Shown here piece after piece: positions 58,482 through 64,000 of a stretch of 64,000 bases of DNA. Within the stretch, counting starts at the first letter, position 1. Every line of letters starts with the position of its first letter. Position numbers and translations under genes: made by a program. Under the pieces are notes generated by a model. That model did no database searches and was not told the DNA's origin. It worked only from the letters and a program-made list of their open reading frames with translations. This stretch comes from Kribbella steppae (GTDB lineage: Bacteria; Actinomycetota; Actinomycetes; Propionibacteriales; Kribbellaceae). Location: positions 213,611 through 277,610 of the forward strand of contig NZ_SLWN01000007.1 in NCBI RefSeq assembly GCF_004342025.1. Reading direction: 5' to 3'.

Positions 58482-59495
58482 GTGGAGCAGAACGGCGGCC
58501 GCAGGCGACCCACGATCAAGGACGTGGCCGCCGTCGCCGGTGTCTCCCGGGGCACCGTCTCCCGGGTGCTGAACGGCGGCCACTGGGTCTCACCGGAGGC
58601 ACTCACCGCGGTCCAGGCCGCGATCAAGTCCACCGGGTACGCCGCCAACCGGCACGCGCGGAGCCTGGTCACCGGGCGGGCGAACTCGGTCGCGTTCCTG
58701 CTCACCGAGCCGCAGCAACTCCTGTTCGAGGACCCGAACTTCTCGGTCCTGCTGCGCGGCGCCGCGGATGCGCTGGCCAAGCGGGACATGCCGTTGCTGC
58801 TGATGGTCGCCGGGACTGCGGAGGAACGACGCCGCGTCACCGACTACGTCACCGCCGGCCACGTGGACGGCGTACTGCTGATCTCGTCGCACGCCGGGAA
58901 CCCGGTAGTCGGCACCCTGCTGCGCGACGGCATCCCGACGGTCGCCTGCGGTACGCCGCTCGGGCACGAGGGCAAGATCGGGTACGTCGCCGCCGACGAC
59001 GTCGCCGGGGCCCGCGAGATGGTCCGGCACCTGCGTGACACCGGCCGGCAACAGATCGCAACCATCACCGGACCGCTGGATACACCCGGCGGGGTGCAGC
59101 GGCTGCAGGGGTACCGCGACGAGCTCGGCGATGCGTACGACGAGTCGCTCGTTGCTCACGGCGACTATTCGCGACTGGGCGGGCAGCGGGCCATGAGTGA
59201 GCTGCTCGAACGCCGGCCCGATATCGACGCGGTGTTCGTCGCCTCCGACCTGATGGCAGCCGGTGCGCTGACCACGCTCGCCGCGCAGGGCCGGCGGGTG
59301 CCGGACGACGTCGCGGTCGGCGGGTTCGACGACTCGTATCTCGCCGCCTCGCTGACTCCTGCGCTGACCACGATGCGGCAGCCGTTCGAGCGGATCAGCT
59401 CGGAGATGGTCCGGCTGCTCGGCGACGTCATCGGCGGCGAACAGCCGGCCGCGGTGATCCTCCCCACCACCCTGGTGCGGCGGGCGTCGACCTGA
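58482..59495 (+). CDS. LacI family regulator, probable galactan repressor
   Basis: A 337-aa regulator. The helix-turn-helix is PTIKDVAAVAGVSRGTVSRV, followed by the hinge helix (AANRHARSLVTGRANSVAF). The periplasmic-binding-like domain has DAVFVASDLMAAGAL and VAVGGFDDSYLA. I chose the GTG at 58482: the helix-turn-helix then starts at the usual distance and TAGACT is eight bases upstream. An in-frame GTG at 58461 is possible. It presumably binds the CTGTG-N6-CACAG sites at 55165 and 55253 and is released by a galactose-containing sugar. Confidence 0.92.
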   Translation: MEQNGGRRRPTIKDVAAVAGVSRGTVSRVLNGGHWVSPEALTAVQAAIKSTGYAANRHARSLVTGRANSVAFLLTEPQQLLFEDPNFSVLLRGAADALAKRDMPLLLMVAGTAEERRRVTDYVTAGHVDGVLLISSHAGNPVVGTLLRDGIPTVACGTPLGHEGKIGYVAADDVAGAREMVRHLRDTGRQQIATITGPLDTPGGVQRLQGYRDELGDAYDESLVAHGDYSRLGGQRAMSELLERRPDIDAVFVASDLMAAGALTTLAAQGRRVPDDVAVGGFDDSYLAASLTPALTTMRQPFERISSEMVRLLGDVIGGEQPAAVILPTTLVRRAST

Positions 59496-59543
59496 CGACC
59501 TATATGGTGACGAAGGCAACCAATTCCCGTTCGAGAGGAAAGC

Positions 59544-60560
59544 ATGTCGCGCGTCACCTTCTCCCGCCGCCGGGTCTTCACCGCCCTCGGCCTGGCGGGT
59601 GTCCTGGCCACCGGCACCGCGATCACTGTCGCGGTCAACGGCCCCGAGTCCTCCCAGGCCGCCACCACGTCCGCAGCCACCGCTGCGTCGGACGTGTCGG
59701 CGACCCGCGCGATCAGCTGTGACACCAAGAAGGGTGGCAAGCCCTTCTACGACGGCCCTTCCGCGTCGAAGAAGTACGACAGCCGGTTCAGCAACAGCGC
59801 CGCGCTGCCGCGGCTCGGGTCGTACATCCCGCAGGGCATCGGCACCTGGTGGAACTGGTCCGGCTCGAAGAACCTGCTGCTGGTCGCCATGTACCACCCC
59901 GGCAAGAACTCGATCATCGTCGGCATCGACCCGGCCACCAACAAGGTCGTCGGTGACGTCGCGATCGCGCCGACCCACGCCGGCGGGATCACCACCGCCT
60001 ACGGCTGGGCGTTCGTCCAGGGCAGCACCAACGGCATCCGCAAGTACAAGCTGTCGACACTGGCCGCCGCGATGAAGAAGTCCGGCACGCCGTACGTGAA
60101 GGCCGTCGGCTCGGAGCGCAAGGTGTACGGCGCGTCGTTCCTGACCAGCTACGGCGACTCGCTGTGGGCCGGGAAGTTCAACGACAAGGGCCGGGACAAG
60201 ATGTACGAGTACAAGATCAAGCCGAACGGCACCCTCGTCACGGTCAACCGCGCGTGGGAGATCCCGACCAAGACGCAGGGTCTGCTCGTCACCAAGGGCC
60301 ACTTCATCTTCAGCACGTCGTACGGGCGGAAGAACCTGAGCAACCTGTACGTCGTCAAGCGCGGCCAGCCGGACCTGGACAAGGCCAAGCTGAGCTGCTT
60401 CCGGGCGCCGGCCCTGTCCGAGGGGCTGACCGAGTTCGGCGGCCGCGCGTACCTGGTGTTCGAGTCGGGTTCGTACGAGTTCCGCTCGGACCCGAACACC
60501 AAGAACGTGATCACCCGCCTGCACAAGGCCTCGATCTCGTCCTTGACCGGGCTCGTCTGA
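59544..60560 (+). CDS. secreted protein, possibly beta-propeller, function unknown
   Basis: A 338-aa protein with a Tat-like signal (FSRRRVFTALGLAGVLATGT). Repeated strand patterns (LLLVAMYHPGKNSIIVGID, TTAYGWAFVQGSTNGIRKY, SYGDSLWAGKFNDKGRD, LFSTSYGRKNLSNLYVV-like HFIFSTSYGRKNLSNLYVV) suggest a propeller. Two Cys may form a disulfide. Such proteins are common in actinobacterial secretomes, but I cannot assign a role. GAGAGGAAAGC precedes the ATG, and TATATG at 59501 is a possible -10. A strong terminator follows. Confidence 0.85.
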   Translation: MSRVTFSRRRVFTALGLAGVLATGTAITVAVNGPESSQAATTSAATAASDVSATRAISCDTKKGGKPFYDGPSASKKYDSRFSNSAALPRLGSYIPQGIGTWWNWSGSKNLLLVAMYHPGKNSIIVGIDPATNKVVGDVAIAPTHAGGITTAYGWAFVQGSTNGIRKYKLSTLAAAMKKSGTPYVKAVGSERKVYGASFLTSYGDSLWAGKFNDKGRDKMYEYKIKPNGTLVTVNRAWEIPTKTQGLLVTKGHFIFSTSYGRKNLSNLYVVKRGQPDLDKAKLSCFRAPALSEGLTEFGGRAYLVFESGSYEFRSDPNTKNVITRLHKASISSLTGLV

Positions 60561-60572
60561 TTCTGTTCCCGA

Positions 60573-60607
60573 CAACGGCGCCGCACCCTTTCGGTGCGGC
60601 GCCGTTG
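60573..60607 (+). terminator. strong hairpin terminator
   Basis: A perfect 15-bp stem (CAACGGCGCCGCACC and its complement) with a 5-base loop CTTTC starts 13 bases after the preceding stop, followed by a moderately T-containing tail. Confidence 0.85.
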
Positions 60608-60635
60608 GCTTGTTCGCATGCTTTGATAGCTCCCG

Positions 60636-61634
60636 ATGATGTTCTCTTTCGGGGTTGCCGGGTTCTGGTTCCTGATCTTCTGCGTCAGCTTCTGGCGGGA
60701 CCGGCGGCTGTTCCGCAACGGCATCTTCCTGGTGCTCACGCTGATGTTCGCCGGCCTCGGCGTGATCTTCGCGCTCGAGTCCGTCTCGGGCACCGCCGCC
60801 CGGCTGCTCGTCGTCGCGATCCTGGTCGCGATCCCCCTGGCCATCGCGGTCCTGGCCGTGTTCCTGGTCGTCAACGGCGTCACCATGCTCCGCCGCGAAG
60901 GCCGCCGTCCGGCCAACCTGCTCTCGCTGCTCGCCGGTCTCGGCATCATCGGCTTCGTCGTCTTCGGCCTCGCTGTGCAGAAGATCGGCTGGGAACCGCT
61001 CGCGGCGGTTCGTTCGATCCTGATCGGCGTCCTGACCTACATCTCGTTCCTGTTCGTCTGCTTCCTCGCGTACGCGTTCGTGTACAGCCGGGTCCGGTCC
61101 TCCCGGAAGGTCGACTTCATCGTCGTCCTCGGCGCCGGCCTGCGCGGCTCCCGCGTCCCGCCGCTGCTCGCGAGCCGACTGGACCGCGCACAGCAGGTGT
61201 ACGGCCGGGCCCTGCGCAAGGGCCGTTCCCCGATGATCATCACGTCGGGTGGTCAGGGGCCCGACGAGGACATCCCCGAGTCGCATGCGATGGCGTCGTA
61301 CCTGATCGAACGCGGAGTCCCGGCGGACCGGGTGCTGCGCGAGGATCGATCCACGACCACGCTGGAGAACCTCACCTTCAGCCGCGAACTCATGGTCGCC
61401 CGGCGACCGAAGTACCGCTGCCTGATCGTGACGAACAACTTCCACGCCTTCCGCGCCGCCCTCACCGCGCGCAAGGCCAAGGTCGATGGGCAGGTCGTCG
61501 GCTCACCCACCGCCGCGTACTACTGGCCGACGGCAACCATCCGCGAGTTCGTCGCCATCCTCTACACCCACCGCTATCTGAACGGCGTCATCTGCCTGGT
61601 GATCGCCGCCGGCGCCATCACCCAGCACCTCTAG
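60636..61634 (+). CDS. DUF218 (YdcF/ElyC-type) membrane protein
   Basis: A 332-aa protein. Five or six membrane helices fill residues 1-150 (GFWFLIFCVSF, GIFLVLTLMFAGLGVIFAL, LLVVAILVAIPLAIAVLAVF). The DUF218 domain follows: DFIVVLGAGLRGSRVPPLL, ITSGGQGPDEDIPES, EDRSTTTLENLTFS and RCLIVTNNFHAFRA are its conserved nucleotide-like-fold motifs. Relatives such as ElyC and SanA affect envelope integrity. The ATG lies nine bases after TTTGATAGC. A 16-bp repeat covers its stop codon. Confidence 0.92.
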   Translation: MMFSFGVAGFWFLIFCVSFWRDRRLFRNGIFLVLTLMFAGLGVIFALESVSGTAARLLVVAILVAIPLAIAVLAVFLVVNGVTMLRREGRRPANLLSLLAGLGIIGFVVFGLAVQKIGWEPLAAVRSILIGVLTYISFLFVCFLAYAFVYSRVRSSRKVDFIVVLGAGLRGSRVPPLLASRLDRAQQVYGRALRKGRSPMIITSGGQGPDEDIPESHAMASYLIERGVPADRVLREDRSTTTLENLTFSRELMVARRPKYRCLIVTNNFHAFRAALTARKAKVDGQVVGSPTAAYYWPTATIREFVAILYTHRYLNGVICLVIAAGAITQHL

Positions 61635-61668
61635 CACCCAGCACCTCTAGCACCCAGCACCTCTAGTG
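61621..61668. repeat. 16-bp tandem repeat across a stop codon
   Basis: CCCAGCACCTCTAGCA occurs at 61621, 61637 and, with two end changes, at 61653. Each unit carries the in-unit TAG that serves as the stop of the DUF218 gene in the first copy. The array ends two bases before the convergent NUDIX stop. Confidence 0.9.
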
Positions 61669-61670
61669 GA

Positions 61671-62186
61671 TCAGGACCAGAGCTCGAACGGCTCGTCGAT
61701 CTCCTCGCCCGCCAGGAAGCGGGTCAGCAGACCCGGCACATTGCGCGGGTAGAAGGCCTCCTTGCTGGCCACGACCTCGGCGATCGGCCACCAGCGGAAG
61801 TCGAAGTAGTCTTCTTTCTCGTATTCGAACCGCCCGGCCTCGTCCACATCCGGCCCCGGCCCTTCGAGCCGCACCTCGCAGACCACCTCGTGCTGGAGGT
61901 GCCGGGAGTCGCGATGCCGGAACGCCGCCGTACGCCGCCAAGTCGGAGAGCCCACCTGCTCGGGGGGCACGATGATCCCGGTCTCCTCGTGCAGCTCCCG
62001 CACCGCGGCGTCCAGATAGGTCTCGCCCTCGTCGATGCCGCCACCGGGCAGCTCCCACCACACGCCCAGCTCCGGCGCGGACAGTTCGCGAGTGTGGAAC
62101 AGCAGGATCCGGTCCTCGCTGTCACGGACGACGAGCCGGACCACGTCCCGCTCGACGATCGGCAGATCCTTCGGCAGCGTGGTCAT
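61671..62186 (-). CDS. NUDIX hydrolase
   Basis: A 171-aa pyrophosphohydrolase. The Nudix box begins GGGIDEGETYLDAAVREL and ends HEETGI, with all Glu metal ligands. The C-terminal part (FEYEKEDYFDFRWWPIAEV) is common in actinobacterial members acting on nucleotide-type diphosphates. Substrate unknown. I chose the ATG at 62186, directly after GGGAGGAG with proper spacing; TATGCT about 30 bases upstream is a possible -10. It is convergent with the DUF218 gene. Confidence 0.93.
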   Translation of the reverse strand: MTTLPKDLPIVERDVVRLVVRDSEDRILLFHTRELSAPELGVWWELPGGGIDEGETYLDAAVRELHEETGIIVPPEQVGSPTWRRTAAFRHRDSRHLQHEVVCEVRLEGPGPDVDEAGRFEYEKEDYFDFRWWPIAEVVASKEAFYPRNVPGLLTRFLAGEEIDEPFELWS

Positions 62187-62227
62187 CGGGCTCCTCCCAG
62201 CAGAAGACGCTCGAGCATAACGCGGCC

Positions 62228-62992
62228 CTAGCGCAGCATCAGGACGGCGGCGATGATGCCGGCCAGCACGATGAGGACGCGCAGCACCGTGGCCGGCAGG
62301 CGGCGGCCGATGTGCGCGCCGACGTAACCGCCGACGACGGAGCCGGCGGCAAGAAGGCCGGCGACGGTCAGGTCGAGGTCGGCGACGAAGATGAAGATCA
62401 GGCTGGCGACGAGGTTCGCGGCCAGTAATGCGAGGGTCTTGAGCGCGTTGACGATCCGCAGGTCCAGGTCCAGGCCGAGGCCGAGCACGGCCATCATCAT
62501 CACGCCCGCACCGGCGCCGAAGTAGCCGCCATACACACCGGTCAGCGCCGCGAAGAACGTGGTCGCGGGCGACATCGCCGTACGCTCCCCGTGCGGCTCG
62601 TCGTGCCGTGACCGCAGCCACTTCGTGATCCACGGCTGGACACCGACGATCAGGCAGGTGAACAGGATCAGCCACGGCGCGATCGCCGCGAACACCCCCG
62701 GCGGCAGAGCCAACAGCAGCACCGCACCGCCGATCGCCCCGATCGCACAGGTCAGTACAACGGCGATCGTGTGCGCCCGGCGTACCTCGCGCAACTCGCG
62801 GCGGTACCCGAACGAACCGCTCATCGCGGCTGGCAACAGGCCGAGCGTGTTCGACGTGTTCGCGACCACGGGAGGGATCCCGAGCGCGATCAGCACCGGG
62901 AAGCTAAGCAACGACGCCACCCCGACCGTCGACGTCAGTACGCCGGCCCCAAGCCCCGCAGCGATGACAGCTACATGTTCAGGACCCGTCAC
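62228..62992 (-). CDS. TauE/SafE family sulfite exporter-like permease
   Basis: A 254-aa membrane protein with seven or eight helices. Two repeats have the family motifs: GLGAGVLTSTVGVASLLSFP at the N-terminus and GVYGGYFGAGAGVMMMAVLG in the middle. It transports an organic or inorganic anion, classically sulfite or sulfoacetate. The GTG start overlaps the FadR-type regulator stop by GTGA, so the regulator and transporter form one operon. Confidence 0.92.
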   Translation of the reverse strand: MTGPEHVAVIAAGLGAGVLTSTVGVASLLSFPVLIALGIPPVVANTSNTLGLLPAAMSGSFGYRRELREVRRAHTIAVVLTCAIGAIGGAVLLLALPPGVFAAIAPWLILFTCLIVGVQPWITKWLRSRHDEPHGERTAMSPATTFFAALTGVYGGYFGAGAGVMMMAVLGLGLDLDLRIVNALKTLALLAANLVASLIFIFVADLDLTVAGLLAAGSVVGGYVGAHIGRRLPATVLRVLIVLAGIIAAVLMLR

Positions 62993-63705
62993 GACTGCTC
63001 GCGGAGAAGTGCGACGTCCGACGCGAGCATGACGTGCTCGTGCATCGCCAGCGCGGCGGCATCCGGATCACCGACGGCGATCGCATCGGCCACTCTTTGG
63101 TGACCTGCCAACGACTCGCGCGGCCGGCCGGGCTGTGACAACGACTCCAACCGGGTCTCCCGGATCAGGTCGTGGATCGCCGCCATCATCTGCGTCAGCA
63201 ACTCGGACCGCGCGGCCGTGGTGATCGCGCCGTGGAACTGCTCGTCCGCCTCCACCCCGCGCCCACCGGCGTCGATCTCGCGCTCCATCTCCTCCAGCGC
63301 CGCCTGGATTGCGGCGAGGTCAGCGTCGGTACGACGTACCGCCGCCAGCGCGGCCAGCTTCGACTCGAGCGCGTCGCGGGCCTCGATGATCTCTGGCAAC
63401 CGGTCGGCATGCGCGCGGATCGCCTCCATCACCGGAGCAGTCCTGGCCCGCCCGGTCAGCACCGTGCCGTCGCCGTGGCGGACCACCACCGCGCCGATCA
63501 CCTCGAGTGCCACGAGCGCCTGGCTCAACGTCGCCCGGCTCACCCCGAGCCGCTGGGCCAACTCCCGCTCGGGCGGCAGCCGGTCACCCGGCAGCAGACC
63601 GTTCTCCATGATCCAGGTGGAGATCTGATCCGCGACCTGCTCATACAGCCTTGACCGCAGTACCGGACGGGGCGGTACCGGTCGGTTAGAGGGCGGCGAG
63701 TCCAT
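62989..63705 (-). CDS. FadR-type GntR family regulator
   Basis: A 238-aa regulator. The winged helix contains GDRLPPERELAQRLGVSRAT, the GntR signature. The C-terminal FCD domain is helical (PEIIEARDALESKLAALAA; VEADEQFHGAITTAARSEL; AMHEHVMLASDVALL), with the Asp and His metal residues of FCD proteins. It is cotranscribed with the TauE/SafE gene and probably controls it through the inverted repeat at 63725-63759. Confidence 0.92.
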   Translation of the reverse strand: MDSPPSNRPVPPRPVLRSRLYEQVADQISTWIMENGLLPGDRLPPERELAQRLGVSRATLSQALVALEVIGAVVVRHGDGTVLTGRARTAPVMEAIRAHADRLPEIIEARDALESKLAALAAVRRTDADLAAIQAALEEMEREIDAGGRGVEADEQFHGAITTAARSELLTQMMAAIHDLIRETRLESLSQPGRPRESLAGHQRVADAIAVGDPDAAALAMHEHVMLASDVALLREQS

Positions 63706-63724
63706 ACGCCCACCTTATGACAAC

Positions 63725-63759
63725 TGGCTCATTGGGCTATTGACTAGGCCACTGAGCCA
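63725..63759. promoter_or_regulatory. GntR/FadR operator candidate
   Basis: Arms TGGCTCA (63725-63731) and TGAGCCA (63753-63759) are perfect inverted repeats, with inner GGGCTA and TAGGCC adding imperfect symmetry. TTGACT inside it (63740-63745) could be a -35 for rightward transcription. It lies 20 bp upstream of the regulator start. Confidence 0.5.
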
Positions 63760-63765
63760 AATACG

Positions 63766-63885
63766 GTGAAGGGTGCATTACCCTACTTCGCCGACGAGTT
63801 CCTGCCCGCACACTCGCCTGACCTCCGCGAGAGACTCACCGCCGCAGAAGCCCGACGCGAAGCTCAACGGACGACGCCGGGCTGA
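63766..63885 (+). CDS. short open frame, possibly a truncated gene
   Basis: From GTG at 63766 a 39-codon frame reads VKGALPYFADEFLPAHSPDL, RERLTAAEARREAQRTTPG and then stops in the second unit of the 19-bp repeat. Its composition looks protein-like (Phe, Tyr, Asp and Glu pattern) rather than random, and it includes a TTA leucine codon, rare in such genomes. It may be the 5' end of a gene cut off by the repeat, or chance. No ribosome-binding site is clear. Confidence 0.3.
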   Translation: MKGALPYFADEFLPAHSPDLRERLTAAEARREAQRTTPG

Positions 63886-64000
63886 ACGGACGACGCCGCA
63901 CTCAACGGACGACGCCGCACTCAACGGACGACGCCGCACTCAACGGACGACGCCGCACTCAACGGACGACGCCGCACTCAACGGACGACGCCGCACTCAA
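63863..64000. repeat. 19-bp tandem repeat array running off the window
   Basis: Seven full units and a partial one of CTCAACGGACGACGCCGCA. Units 3-7 (63901-63995) are identical, and units 1 and 2 have one to three changes, as expected at the edge of an array. There are no spacers, and the unit is not a multiple of three. The array continues past base 64000. Confidence 0.95.

Noticed and set aside
58590..61445. 951-codon leftward open frame opposite the LacI, secreted protein and DUF218 genes
   Set aside because: Same reasoning: composition of a shadow frame (RDRDGQGDRDQDRD-type stretches) and three well-supported genes on the other strand.
63863..64000. CRISPR array
   Set aside because: Units are directly adjacent with no spacers and no cas genes are present.

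Overview
The window is a 64 kb, gene-dense, high-GC stretch with frequent GTG starts, GTGA/ATGA stop-start overlaps and many leaderless -10 boxes, so it is almost certainly from an actinobacterium. The mix of secreted glycosidases, LacI-type regulators and a Mycobacterium-like conserved core suggests a soil Propionibacteriales organism (Kribbella-like is my best guess, by impression only). I see no prophage, insertion sequence, CRISPR array or replication origin.

Layout. 1-971: a cytochrome P450 cut by the left edge and an isochorismatase-like hydrolase. 981-5860: a secreted GH43-type/GH172 (DUF2961) pair with a LacI-type palindrome upstream. 6101-13503: 6-phosphogluconate dehydrogenase, a Lys-rich protein behind a LexA-type box, two small uncharacterised genes, a PIG-L deacetylase, and an aldolase/FAD oxidase pair. 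13559-18465: lipoprotein, M15 peptidase, DapC, alpha/beta hydrolase and TetR. 18754-21593: a PaiB / sarcosine-oxidase-like / amidohydrolase operon. 21584-26764: a leftward operon with the circularly permuted ATP-grasp, alpha-E and transglutaminase triad, then glucose-dehydrogenase-like, DUF3618 and GroES-like genes. 26867-32637: Bcp, a VWA protein behind a Crp-type site, tRNA-Leu(UAG), a SAM hydrolase with a terminator in its leader, a Gfo/Idh oxidoreductase and an SGNH hydrolase.

32648-48251 is the housekeeping core. It holds the genes that in Mycobacterium tuberculosis run Rv1330c-Rv1341 (pncB, clpS, DUF2017, mec, cysO, cysM, murI, MBL-fold enzyme, rph, rdgB). Here ileS and an aldo/keto reductase are inserted, rph-rdgB is flipped, and a TetR/MFS/hydrolase block separates them from the rest. 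cysM, cysO and mec form the CysO-dependent cysteine route.

48248-64000: MarR, a PepSY membrane protein, an alditol-oxidase-like enzyme, then a galactan locus in which secreted GH53, cytoplasmic GH42, a binding protein, two permeases and a LacI regulator are arranged around a divergent promoter region with two CTGTG-N6-CACAG operators. No transporter ATPase is present, so a shared one elsewhere is likely. The right end has a secreted protein, a DUF218 membrane protein, NUDIX, TauE/SafE, a FadR-type regulator and a 19-bp tandem array running off the edge. Short tandem repeats (14, 16, 18, 19, 21 and 22 bp) sit repeatedly at gene boundaries.
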